A stretch of 8,955 bases of DNA from Deltaproteobacteria bacterium (GTDB lineage: Bacteria; Desulfobacterota; Desulfobacteria; Desulfobacterales; JAFDDL01), in the NCBI GenBank assembly GCA_019310865.1, contig JAFDDL010000120.1, forward strand, positions 1 through 8,955, written 5' to 3'. The first letter of the stretch is position 1; the number at the start of each line of letters is the position of its first letter. Under the pieces are notes generated by a model, which saw only the letters and a program-made list of their open reading frames with translations, was not told the DNA's origin and ran no database searches. A program made the position numbers and the translations under genes. Of this stretch, positions 1 to 7,365 are shown piece by piece.

Positions 1-546
1 ACAAGCGCCGATCTTATCGAATAGGCAATTGAAAACATCGGTGGACCGGAGAATCCCTACAATTTTATTCCTTTTGGTCACCAGAAGTGAATGGTGCCGC
101 CCCATGAGGATTTGGTGCATGGCTGTGTCTAATGTGTCGGATTTTTTGACCTTCTGGTTATCGGCAGGCGTGTACATTATTTTCGTAACATTGATGGTAT
201 CAACATTATTACACAACTCTGCCAACGGTTTTTCCCACAGATCGTACTGGTCCTGCATCGCCTTAATAAAAGCTAAGCTAAACCCATAGTGGCTCAAATC
301 AATATCCGTACCTATCTTCTTGTAATTCGGCTCCAGCGCCGCCATAATGTCCATTTGGCTAACTTTGCCGATCACATCTCCCTTCTCATCCACTACGAGA
401 ACCGACTGATGGCGGTAAGGCTTTTCCCCATATGTCTTAGTCTCATTTTCCAAGGCCAGAATTGCTTCAAGTAGATTGGCATTCTTGGAAACCGTTGCGT
501 AATCGGAAAGGGGTACCATTATATCTTTAACATAGGTCTTTTTCAT
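1..546 (-). CDS. CBS-domain-pair protein, C-terminus cut off by the left window edge
   Basis: The reading frame is open for 182 codons from ATG at 546 to the edge of the window, with no stop, so the C-terminus lies outside. Two CBS motifs are visible. The first is at about residues 7-72 (VKDIMVPLSDYATVS, then SVLVVDEKGDVIGKVSQMDI). The second is at about 119-176 (VTKIMYTPADNQKV, then HSLLVTKRNKIVGILRSTDVF). They are joined by a linker of about 45 residues rich in aromatic and charged residues. Paired CBS motifs fold as a Bateman module that in many families binds adenosine nucleotides and controls a partner. No membrane segment or catalytic domain is visible in this part. The ribosome binding site is weak (GGAAAAA about 8 bases upstream). 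The frame stays open upstream to a stop near 610, but the family-like N-terminus supports the ATG. The gene lies 53 bp after receiver gene RR1 and probably shares its transcript. Its role as a ligand-sensing partner of the relay or transporter is inferred. Confidence 0.9.
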   Translation of the reverse strand, partial: MKKTYVKDIMVPLSDYATVSKNANLLEAILALENETKTYGEKPYRHQSVLVVDEKGDVIGKVSQMDIMAALEPNYKKIGTDIDLSHYGFSLAFIKAMQDQYDLWEKPLAELCNNVDTINVTKIMYTPADNQKVKKSDTLDTAMHQILMGRHHSLLVTKRNKIVGILRSTDVFNCLFDKIGAC

Positions 547-599
547 GAGTTTATTTTTCCAGTTCTGAGTGGTTTCGCGTCCCTCTGACCCGTCGCATA

Positions 600-1028
600 C
601 TACCAACCTTTATGGCTGATAATTTTTTTAATTTTTTCTTCGGTCTTTTTTTCGACGATAATCATCTTCCGGGCCTGCGCGTTTTTGATCTTTTCCGTGA
701 GCATCTCCAGATCAGCCGGTTTTTCAATAAGATCCATGGCACCGAGTTTCATGGCTTCGATTCCCTTCTCTACCGTAGCATGCCCGGTGAGCAGGATGAC
801 CTGAAGTTCAGGCCGTTTGGCCTTGATGGCTTTTAGCGCTTCCAGCCCTTCCATATCGGGCATCATCAAATCCAACACAATGGCATCGTAAGATTCCTTC
901 TCAATCATCTTAAGCGCGTCAAAACCCGACGTGGCGGTTGAAACGTCCATATCCCTGGCGCTCATGCGTTCAACCATGATTTCCAGAAAATCCTTTTCAT
1001 CATCAATCAGTAGAACTTTTTCTTTCAT
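600..1028 (-). CDS. Stand-alone receiver-domain response regulator (RR1)
   Basis: This 142-residue protein is a single CheY-like receiver domain with a charged, lysine-rich helical tail from about residue 115. All the phosphorylation residues are present: acidic pair D9-D10, phosphoacceptor D53 in LDLMMPD, T81 in LLTGHA and K103 in the EKP motif. There is no DNA-binding or enzymatic output domain, so it should act by docking to a partner or by passing phosphate within a relay. The ATG at 1028 has a good ribosome binding site (GGAGAGGTGA just upstream). The gene lies 60 bp after the degenerate kinase gene and 53 bp before the CBS gene. Its sequence resembles the other two receivers of the cluster (shared DDE...ER...R and LTGH blocks), which suggests local duplication. 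The fold is clear; the partner is not. Confidence 0.95.
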   Translation of the reverse strand: MKEKVLLIDDEKDFLEIMVERMSARDMDVSTATSGFDALKMIEKESYDAIVLDLMMPDMEGLEALKAIKAKRPELQVILLTGHATVEKGIEAMKLGAMDLIEKPADLEMLTEKIKNAQARKMIIVEKKTEEKIKKIISHKGW

Positions 1029-1088
1029 AATGTCACCTCTCCGGATAAAAAACTAATGGTTACCTATCGACAATACCCCGTGCTGCAG

Positions 1089-1754
1089 TCAGCAGATGCT
1101 ACTGGCGGGCAATGTCAGCATAATTCTGCCGGCATTGTCATCGACTGAAAATTGCGCATTGAGCATACGGATCAAGGCCGTCTCCCTTTCGCCCGGGAAA
1201 TTGTCTGTTTTGTCGGACGAAAGTTCGTGAAGATGGGAAAAGCTGATCCGGACAAGAATATCAGATTTTGTCGCATCCATCACCACGGCTTTACTATCGC
1301 CCGCAACTCTCATTGCAAAGCTTAAAACATGCCACAACAGGTTTTTCAGGAAAAAAGGAGATGTGGTTATCATTATCGGGCCTGTGGCAGGTTGAAGCGA
1401 CACTTTTATACCCTTCATGTCCGCCAGTCTGCGTGTAAGGTCAAGCAAACCAACCATAAGTTCATGGATATCAAGGGTGCAAACGGGGGTGTCGACACTA
1501 TGGGCAAAAAGATTCATGTTCTGAAGAATATTGTCAGCCCGTTTTACCTGTTTCTGGATTCTTTTGACCGTCGATTGAAGACGAAGTGGCTCGATAGCAG
1601 CTCCTTTTTCTGCCATAAGCGTGAGATCTTCCAGAAATCCGGCGCTCTCATTAATGATGGCCAGCGTATTTTTAAGTTCATGGGAGATGGACGCAGAGAT
1701 CATTCCGAAAAACTTAAGACCGGCTTCACCAATACTATCAGGTTTATACTTCAT
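1089..1754 (-). CDS. Soluble histidine-kinase-like protein with an H-box but a degenerate ATPase domain
   Basis: This protein has 221 residues, with no membrane segment or sensor domain. Residues 15-85 form a HisKA-like dimerisation/phosphoacceptor segment with H25 in SHELKNTLAIINE. This matches the H-box of the neighbouring full kinase (AHEINNPLAIINE). The C-terminal 120 residues occupy the place of the ATP-binding domain, but the catalytic motifs are gone. The N-box reads NLLWHVLSFAM, with tryptophan and histidine at the positions of the two adjacent asparagines of the neighbour. No DNGxG motif follows (ISFSHLHELS lies there), and no GxGLG motif is present (GERETALIRML lies there). It probably cannot phosphorylate itself. 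It may serve as a histidine phosphotransfer step between receivers, as a scaffold, or as a phosphatase. The ATG at 1754 overlaps the RR2 stop by 4 bases (ATGA) and has AAGGA 8 bases upstream, so translation is probably coupled to RR2. The relay role is inferred. Confidence 0.85.
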   Translation of the reverse strand: MKYKPDSIGEAGLKFFGMISASISHELKNTLAIINESAGFLEDLTLMAEKGAAIEPLRLQSTVKRIQKQVKRADNILQNMNLFAHSVDTPVCTLDIHELMVGLLDLTRRLADMKGIKVSLQPATGPIMITTSPFFLKNLLWHVLSFAMRVAGDSKAVVMDATKSDILVRISFSHLHELSSDKTDNFPGERETALIRMLNAQFSVDDNAGRIMLTLPASSIC

Positions 1755-2134
1755 TTCACAGTTCCTTGCTCACAAACGGCTTGTTTGATTTTTTCTATGA
1801 GCACCTCAATTTTTACCGGCTTGACTAAATAAAACGTCTCCCCGGCCTCTGCCGTACCGGCTCTGTAATCAGCTTCTGATCCGTGGCCGGTTAAAAAAAT
1901 AAACTTCATGCCCGGGCATTTTTCCTGAAGTTTCTTCTTGAGTTCAAACCCACTCATTTTGGGAATCTTGACATCAAGAACGGCAATGTCATAGACCTGT
2001 GTCTCTATTCGTTGGAACACCTCTTCCGCGCTAGTCGCCCAGTCGGCATAAAGCCCCCTGAGCGTCAGGCGTTCCGCCATCGTTGAGACCAGCTCCATTT
2101 CGTCATCCACTAAAAGAATGCGTATGGGTTGCAT
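1751..2134 (-). CDS. Stand-alone receiver-domain response regulator (RR2)
   Basis: A single CheY-like receiver domain of 127 residues from the start chosen here. Phosphorylation residues are complete: acidic pair D10-D11 in LLVDDE, phosphoacceptor D54 in VLDVKIP, T82 in FLTGHG and K105 in LVKPVK. No output domain follows. An ATG at 2149 would add five residues, but the ATG at 2134 has AAGGGA six bases upstream (inside those five codons), whereas 2149 has no clear ribosome binding site. The start overlaps the end of the sensor kinase gene by 32 bases, and the stop overlaps the next start as ATGA, so three genes are packed without gaps. Its closest visible relative in the window is the receiver of the cytidylate-kinase-like fusion (shared VDDE.E.V.T..ERL.LR and LTGHGS.AD). 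It is a probable target of the adjacent kinase, by gene order. Confidence 0.93.
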   Translation of the reverse strand: MQPIRILLVDDEMELVSTMAERLTLRGLYADWATSAEEVFQRIETQVYDIAVLDVKIPKMSGFELKKKLQEKCPGMKFIFLTGHGSEADYRAGTAEAGETFYLVKPVKIEVLIEKIKQAVCEQGTVK

Positions 2135-3872
2135 TGTCTTTCCCTTCATATTTTACGGGTACGGTAATGATAAAACGGGTTCCCTGTCCTACCCTGCTCG
2201 TTACGGAAACATCTGCGCCGATCTCTTGAATAAGTCCGTAAGTAATCGACAGGCCCAAACCGGTCCCCCCCTGTTTGGTCTTGGTGGAGAAAAAGGGCTC
2301 GAAGATACGCTTCAAATCAGACTCATGAATACCGGCGCCATTATCCGCCACGGTAATCCTGACGTGTTCGTTGTTCATGCTGCTCACGTTGATTTCAAGT
2401 TTCCCGCCGTCGCTCATGGCTGCAAAGGCGTTGTTGAACAGGTTCAGGAATATCTGCTGGAGTTTTCCCCGATCACTTTTAATATCGGTGATGTTCTCAT
2501 CGACTGATATCGCAATTTCGATGCCTCGGTATTCGGCTTCTTTTTCCAGAAAGCCAAGGACTTCCGTGATTAATTCACCAAGGAGAACGGGCTCGATTGC
2601 GACCTCCACATGCCTGGCAAAGTTCAGCAAGCGGTGCGTAATGATGGCACAGCGGTCGGCCGCAGAAATCACCGTATCCAACAGGCCCAGCAGTTTGGCT
2701 TGTCCCGGCACTCCGGATTTGAGCAGCAATAGATCTTGGGTTAATCCTGCATTTTCATTGATGATCGCCAGGGGGTTATTGATTTCATGAGCCACACCGG
2801 CCGCAAGACGTCCGATGGATGCCATTTTGTTGGCATATTCGACCTTGTGCAAGATCATCACCCGCTTTTGATCCGCTATAAAGATTCGGTTCACCAGAAA
2901 GGTCGTAACGCCCAGTATCACAACTACGACCAATGTAAAACTGATTACCAGAAAGCCGATCAACTTCTTTCGAGTTGTGTCCCACGATTCCATCAGATAG
3001 TTTTTCTGTTTCACGATCATCAGGATAAACGGTGTTTTGTCGATATACCTAAAGCCGATAATCAAGGACTTTCCGTCGGCCTCCGTGCCCTCAAAAACGG
3101 TGGTCTTCTCACTGTATTCAGGCACCGGCAACGAAAGTTTCTCCAGCACCGTGCCATGGTGACGAGAAGGCGTCTGGAGAACCCCCTCATGGTTGATAAG
3201 AAACGCATCCCCCTGCCCGCTGATCTCAAGATGCGCCAGAAGCGTGTTAAAACGCTCAATATCCAGGGTTGCGCGCAGCACGTAGAATCCGCCTTGCGCC
3301 AAATCGGATCGTACCGCAATCACCATATGGGGGGTGTTCCGATATCCTTTATACACATCACTGATATAGACGCCCTGGTCCCGAACCTGCTGAAACCATT
3401 CCTGTCGGCTGTAATCTTTGCCGACCAGATCATATGGCCCCGTATAAGCATTCTGCCGCCCTGAATCATCGATTACACCCAGATCAATAAATCCGCCAAA
3501 CCCTTTTTTCAGATTATCCAAAAGGCAAGAGAGCCTATCCTGGGAATTCAGTTCTTCAAGCGCATTGTCCTGAATTAGAAAGTCAAGCGCCGCCTTGCGC
3601 TCAATAAGGAAAAACGAGATGGCCCGCTGGGTATTGGATACAAGTCGTGAGGTGCGCAGCAGAATATCCGATTCAATGGCATGCTGGGTAACATTGTAAT
3701 CGATTATGGCAAGGGTAATAAGCGGCAGTAGCGCTACTATGCTGGTCAGCGTGATTGTCAGCTTCCAAATGCGGCGAAAATTGAACATTTCCCGGGAAGC
3801 CAATGTTCCGGAATCCAGGTGCTCCCAGAATTTGGGTTTTAGTCCACTGAGCAGGGTTATGATTGCGTTCAT
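2103..3872 (-). CDS. Membrane sensor histidine kinase with a periplasmic dCache-type domain
   Basis: This 589-residue kinase has the usual dCache architecture. A transmembrane helix lies at about residues 35-58, a periplasmic region of about 240 residues at 60-300, and a second helix at about 305-331. The periplasmic part carries dCache-like blocks (DLGVIDDSGR, GPYDLVGKDYSRQEWF, GVYISDVYKGYRNTPHMVIAV). The cytoplasmic part follows with no clear HAMP domain. The HisKA H-box has H362 (VAHEINNPLAIINE). The ATPase domain is complete: N-box around N477-N481 (LNLFNNAFAAM), DNGAG at 510-514, FFSTK at 527-531 and GTGLGLS at 536-542. It is the only kinase here with an intact ATP site, so it is the likely phosphate source for all three receivers. 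The ATG at 3872 is chosen. The frame can also open at TTG 3884 (four more residues), and neither has a clear ribosome binding site. It starts 32 bp after the fusion gene and overlaps RR2. The ligand is unknown. Confidence 0.93.
   Translation of the reverse strand: MNAIITLLSGLKPKFWEHLDSGTLASREMFNFRRIWKLTITLTSIVALLPLITLAIIDYNVTQHAIESDILLRTSRLVSNTQRAISFFLIERKAALDFLIQDNALEELNSQDRLSCLLDNLKKGFGGFIDLGVIDDSGRQNAYTGPYDLVGKDYSRQEWFQQVRDQGVYISDVYKGYRNTPHMVIAVRSDLAQGGFYVLRATLDIERFNTLLAHLEISGQGDAFLINHEGVLQTPSRHHGTVLEKLSLPVPEYSEKTTVFEGTEADGKSLIIGFRYIDKTPFILMIVKQKNYLMESWDTTRKKLIGFLVISFTLVVVVILGVTTFLVNRIFIADQKRVMILHKVEYANKMASIGRLAAGVAHEINNPLAIINENAGLTQDLLLLKSGVPGQAKLLGLLDTVISAADRCAIITHRLLNFARHVEVAIEPVLLGELITEVLGFLEKEAEYRGIEIAISVDENITDIKSDRGKLQQIFLNLFNNAFAAMSDGGKLEINVSSMNNEHVRITVADNGAGIHESDLKRIFEPFFSTKTKQGGTGLGLSITYGLIQEIGADVSVTSRVGQGTRFIITVPVKYEGKDNATHTHSFSG
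2141..2146 (-). promoter_or_regulatory. Ribosome binding site that fixes the RR2 start
   Basis: On the minus strand AAGGGA lies six bases before the ATG at 2134. It sits inside the last codons of the upstream kinase gene. The alternative ATG at 2149 has only an AT-rich stretch and no purine-rich match before it, so the downstream start is preferred. Confidence 0.5.
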
Positions 3873-3904
3873 GTGTCGTTTCAAAGAATACCGTCTTTTT
3901 CAGA

Positions 3905-5140
3905 TCAGTCAGTCGATGTCGGCTGCGACTGGTTCTGTTTGATTTTTTCGTTGGCCTTTTTCAGAGTTTCGCTCAGAAGATCAATATCGACAGGCTTCAG
4001 CAAATAGGCAAAGGCCCCAAGATTCATGCAAATATCGCGGTCCGCATCTGACCCGTGACCGGTAAGAATGATGACTTCGATATTCGGCCGGGTGGCCTTG
4101 ACCCGCCTGAGAACCTCAATGCCGTCGATCCCCGGCATCTTCAGGTCAAGGATCATCACATCGGGTTCATCCTCATTAATGATATGCAGCGCCGATTCAC
4201 CGTCAAAAGCAACCGCGGAGCCGACATCACGCAAGATAAGTCGCTCCGAAAGTGTCTGAACGAATTCCCGTTCGTCGTCGACAAGCAGCACCCTGGAGGG
4301 CGCCTCAAAATCAATTTTTCGATAGATGTCAGCTTGATAATATCCCTTGCCGACCTTTGTAACAACGGATTTTACACCACTTACCTCGCTTGCGATTTCC
4401 TTCAGCTCTTCCTCGAGGCGGCTTAGCATCAGTACATGTTTGTTGATCGTGAGGGTAACAACGCCGTTTTCGGCCGAAACGCCCACGCTGTGACCCTCTT
4501 TCCCTAAAGCCGCTTCTGTCCGTGCCGCCAGCAGAAAATCAGCTACCGCCTTTTTGGAACGGTCATTGGTCTTGACAACGTCTTTTGCCAGGTTTTCCGT
4601 AATCAGATCGGTTGCAGCCTGAATACTTGTGCGATTCATTGGGATCACGATATCATACAGTCCGGTTTCCCAAGGATCATTATGGTCAAATAAGGTCCGA
4701 ACCCAGGCGACACGGTCTTCGTCGTGTTTGTGGATCAGCTTAACGGCGTCCGACTTGGATAATTGCCGGTTTGAAACCGCCTGGGACGTACGATATGCCG
4801 AATCCGCTATCAAGCAAACCCTGAGCACATGACTGACCGCGCGTGGAATGAGATGACCGGAAAATCCATGTATCAAGAGGTTGTCTTCAGAGAGCAGTTC
4901 CGCCAGAGCCAGTTTGAGGTAGGCAATGGATCGCTCTTTTTCATGGGTAAAATGTTTGAATACCGAGGTTTTGGACGAAAAGGCACGAAGAATCTTGCTT
5001 TCGGGTATGCCGGAAAGTATGCCGGCTCTGGCAGCCAAATCCTGATCCGTGTGAAGCGCATAGCCGCCGGCAAGTTCAAAATGTTTAACAAAAGGTTCCT
5101 CATTGCAAAAGGTACCGTTGAATATCGTGATGACAGACAT
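3905..5140 (-). CDS. Cytidylate kinase-like / BON / receiver-domain fusion protein
   Basis: This 411-residue protein has three parts. Residues 1-190 resemble the cytidylate kinase-like family (ITIFNGT start, LLIHGFSGHLIPRAV, HVLRVCLIADSAYR, DAVKLIHKHDEDRVAWV, then DPWETGLYDIVIPMNR). Residues about 196-264 look like a BON domain (AVADFLLAARTEAALG, VVTLTINKHVLMLSRLEEELKE at lower certainty, GVKSVVTKV). Residues about 282-400 are a CheY-like receiver with D288-D289, phosphoacceptor D332 in LDLKMPG, T360 and K382. The glycine-rich, lysine-containing P-loop expected near the N-terminus is replaced by GTFCNEEPF, so catalysis is doubtful and nucleotide or ligand sensing is possible. The C-terminal position of the receiver is the reverse of ordinary response regulators. 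The ATG at 5140 has AAAGGGG about eight bases upstream. The gene sits between the SulP transporter and the sensor kinase, which suggests it is the output of the relay. The BON call is the least certain of the three. Confidence 0.88.
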   Translation of the reverse strand: MSVITIFNGTFCNEEPFVKHFELAGGYALHTDQDLAARAGILSGIPESKILRAFSSKTSVFKHFTHEKERSIAYLKLALAELLSEDNLLIHGFSGHLIPRAVSHVLRVCLIADSAYRTSQAVSNRQLSKSDAVKLIHKHDEDRVAWVRTLFDHNDPWETGLYDIVIPMNRTSIQAATDLITENLAKDVVKTNDRSKKAVADFLLAARTEAALGKEGHSVGVSAENGVVTLTINKHVLMLSRLEEELKEIASEVSGVKSVVTKVGKGYYQADIYRKIDFEAPSRVLLVDDEREFVQTLSERLILRDVGSAVAFDGESALHIINEDEPDVMILDLKMPGIDGIEVLRRVKATRPNIEVIILTGHGSDADRDICMNLGAFAYLLKPVDIDLLSETLKKANEKIKQNQSQPTSTD

Positions 5141-5155
5141 TATTAAACCCCTTTA

Positions 5156-5165
5156 AACGATCGTT
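5156..5165. repeat. Palindrome AACGATCGTT and nearby small hairpin in the SulP-fusion gene gap
   Basis: The 74 bp between the SulP stop and the fusion gene start holds a perfect 10-base palindrome, AACGATCGTT. Beside it is an inverted repeat, TCAGG at 5168-5172 and CCTGA at 5179-5183, with a 6-base loop. Neither is followed by a T-run on the minus strand, so they do not look like a terminator. They could be an operator for a second promoter or a processing site, but a 10-base palindrome is also expected by chance several times in a window this size. I see no convincing promoter here. Confidence 0.3.
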
Positions 5166-5214
5166 GATCAGGCATAAACCTGAATATAGTTACCACGGAC
5201 ATGATAAACATCCT

Positions 5215-7350
5215 TCAATTATCAGCATTCTGCATGATACGGCTGACGGACATGAGTGGGCAGTTTTTTTCCTTGCCGCCTTGATGCGCCCGTTCTTGAA
5301 CCATGAAAATGGCACGTTCCATAGTTGGATAGATGTGGTCGGATCCGATTTGTTCCAACAGGTGGGTCCGCTTCAAGACAGCCATAACCACCTCATTTAC
5401 ACCACTCAGCGAGATGTCTACACCAGCGCTTCGGACCCTCTCTATGAGAAGAGACAAGGTTTCTTCGCCGGATGCATCCATGTCACTGATACCGTTGGCG
5501 GCAATGACGATATGGCGCAACTCCTTTTTAGTCATGAGCCGCTCATTGATCTTATCTTCCAGGTAGCTGGCGTTGGCGAAAAAAAGAGGGCCATCGAAGC
5601 GAACCAGATCAACATACCGGCACTCGGACAACTGGTGGGTGAATGAACTTCTGAAAGCATCATCCTCATGCCGGGAAAGGGAAACAACGGTTGGCCGCAT
5701 GCTCTTGTAGAGGAAGACCAACAGGGAAAGGATAACGCCGACAATGATTCCCTTGTCCAGATGAGGTGCAAAGACGAGGGTACAAATAAACGAGATGATG
5801 GAGATGGCGCCGTCATACCACTGAACTCGCCAAGCGTGGATGAACCCGGAAATGTTTACAAGGCCGATTACCGCCATCATGATAACGGCGGCGAGGACTG
5901 CCTGAGGCAGGTGATAGAGAAGCTGTGTAAAAAACAATAGCGCAATTACCACCGTTATACTGGTGAAAACATTGGAAAATCCCGAGATTGCTCCGGCCTG
6001 GAGGTTAACGGCCGAACGAGAAAAGGAGCCGGATGTGGGATAGCTCCTGCCGATAGAGCCAATGATATTGGCCAACCCTTGACCGATTAATTCCTGGTTG
6101 GGATCGAGTCGCTGGCCGGTCTTGGCGGCCATGGCCTTGGCGATGGAGATGGCCTCCATAAAGCCAAGCAAAGAGATGATGGTGGCATACGGCAGCAAAG
6201 TAAAGAAAACCTTTAGATTGAGTTTCGGGACCGAAAGTGACGGAAGCCCCTTGGGTACGACACCGACCACGTCACCGCCTCCGATCATAAAAAGCTGATC
6301 TATTTCCAGGGGGGTGTTGCCCACCTTGATTCGCCAGGTCCGCCCGTCGTCATTTTCCGGCTGAATCGATTTAAGAACGAATCTAATCGTACCGTCCGGC
6401 TGAGGAATCCCGGAAAAAAGAAAAGCCCGGAGTTGTTCACGGTAAATGCTCACCTGATCTTTGAGCCGCTCAATTCTGGTGTTCACAACCGCCAAATTGT
6501 GTTTGGCGTCGAGTTCGGCCTCCCAGTCAAGGGCCCTTTCCGTATCCTCCAGTTGATTTGTCACCATAGATCGTTCCTGGCTCAAAACCGGTATTTGCTC
6601 TGTCGCCCGGTTGAACTCTTGAACGAGTCGCACGGCTTCGACACACTCGACGGCGGAGATGTCGACTTTCAGGTTGTGCTCAAAGCCCGTGGCCCAGGAA
6701 ACCAAGGTAGTCATCGTGACAGCCACCAGAACATTGGGGATTTTCAGGGATATTCGGCGCAGTCCGTACATGATCCCAAAAGCCATCGCCCCCATGAAAA
6801 ACGTCGGCCAGTGAGTGTAATGGATGGCGGCACTGCAAACCCGTAAGATGGTTTCGTAATGATGCACGGCCTTATCCACCGATACGCCAAACAGCTTCGA
6901 AAACTGAGAGGACGCGATAATCAGGGCAGCTGCATTGGTGAACCCGTTGACAACGGGGTGGGATAGAAAATTGACCATCATGCCAAGGCGAAAAAGGCCG
7001 AGAGCCAACTGAAATATGTCCACGGTGAAAGCCAGTATAATCGCATCGACGATATAGCCTTCGCTGCCGGCCAAGGCCAGCGGCTCAAGGGATGCGGCTG
7101 TCATCAGTGAAACCACAGCGACCGGACCGGTCGCTAATTGTCGACTGGATCCGAACAGGGAAGCGACTATTGGCGGCAGAAAAGATGCATACAGGCCGTA
7201 GTAAGGTGGCAATCCCGCTAATTGTGCATAGGCCATGGACTGAGGGATCAACACCAGCGCTACCGTCAAACCGGAAATCGCATCAATTCTGAAGCTTTTA
7301 AGGCTATATCCTTCGAACCAGGTTAGAAATGGAAAAATTCGGGATAACAT
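5215..7350 (-). CDS. SulP/SLC26-family anion transporter with C-terminal STAS domain and a large internal insertion
   Basis: This 711-residue inner-membrane transporter is longer than the usual 550-600. The N-terminal membrane half (residues about 20-222) has the SulP signature region IPQSMAYAQLAGLPPYYGLYASF and the FGSSRQLATGPVAV block. The second half (about 379-550) has QGLANIIGSIGRSYPTSGSFSRSAVN. A STAS domain covers about 573-690, with DMDASG at 623-628. Between the halves, about residues 226-358 form an extra hydrophilic segment with a probable coiled coil (QLEDTERALDWEAEL, NTRIERLKDQV) before the usual VPKGLPSLSVP. Known SulP substrates include sulfate, bicarbonate and other anions; the sequence does not decide between them. 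The ATG at 7350 is supported by GGAG seven bases upstream. It lies 15 bp after the TetR gene and 74 bp before the fusion gene. The signalling genes downstream suggest its activity is regulated after translation; the STAS domain is a plausible docking site, but this is inferred. Confidence 0.95.
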   Translation of the reverse strand: MLSRIFPFLTWFEGYSLKSFRIDAISGLTVALVLIPQSMAYAQLAGLPPYYGLYASFLPPIVASLFGSSRQLATGPVAVVSLMTAASLEPLALAGSEGYIVDAIILAFTVDIFQLALGLFRLGMMVNFLSHPVVNGFTNAAALIIASSQFSKLFGVSVDKAVHHYETILRVCSAAIHYTHWPTFFMGAMAFGIMYGLRRISLKIPNVLVAVTMTTLVSWATGFEHNLKVDISAVECVEAVRLVQEFNRATEQIPVLSQERSMVTNQLEDTERALDWEAELDAKHNLAVVNTRIERLKDQVSIYREQLRAFLFSGIPQPDGTIRFVLKSIQPENDDGRTWRIKVGNTPLEIDQLFMIGGGDVVGVVPKGLPSLSVPKLNLKVFFTLLPYATIISLLGFMEAISIAKAMAAKTGQRLDPNQELIGQGLANIIGSIGRSYPTSGSFSRSAVNLQAGAISGFSNVFTSITVVIALLFFTQLLYHLPQAVLAAVIMMAVIGLVNISGFIHAWRVQWYDGAISIISFICTLVFAPHLDKGIIVGVILSLLVFLYKSMRPTVVSLSRHEDDAFRSSFTHQLSECRYVDLVRFDGPLFFANASYLEDKINERLMTKKELRHIVIAANGISDMDASGEETLSLLIERVRSAGVDISLSGVNEVVMAVLKRTHLLEQIGSDHIYPTMERAIFMVQERAHQGGKEKNCPLMSVSRIMQNADN

Positions 7351-7357
7351 AAATTCG

Positions 7358-7361
7358 CTCC
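7358..7361 (-). promoter_or_regulatory. Shine-Dalgarno site of the SulP gene
   Basis: GGAG on the minus strand lies seven bases before the ATG at 7350, inside the 15 bp between the TetR stop and the SulP start. With so little room for a promoter, SulP is most likely co-transcribed with TetR. Confidence 0.55.
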
Positions 7362-7365
7362 AACT

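Noticed and set aside
1029..1088. Possible promoter in the gap before RR1 (TTGTCG, 17 bases, TTTTAT)
   Set aside because: Both boxes match consensus at only four of six positions, which is common by chance in such a T-rich gap.
1081..1094. Inverted repeat TGCTG-CAGT-CAGCA at the end of the degenerate kinase gene
   Set aside because: The stem is only five bases and no T-run follows on the minus strand, so it is not a convincing terminator.
1329..1832. Plus-strand open frame of 167 codons
   Set aside because: It is antisense to the degenerate kinase and the end of RR2, and its translation has no recognisable motif.
3380..3430. Possible amino-acid-binding motif in the dCache domain of the sensor kinase
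   Set aside because: The region reads DYSRQEWF and VYISD. The spacing of arginine, tryptophan and aspartate does not fit the amino-acid-sensing dCache pattern as I remember it, so I assign no ligand.
2787..3464. Plus-strand open frame of 225 codons
   Set aside because: It lies antisense inside the sensor kinase gene, whose protein has clear domains in the other strand; the plus-strand translation shows no family-like motifs.
5164..5646. Plus-strand open frame of 160 codons
   Set aside because: It is antisense to the STAS domain of SulP. It has no family-like sequence and no supporting start signal.
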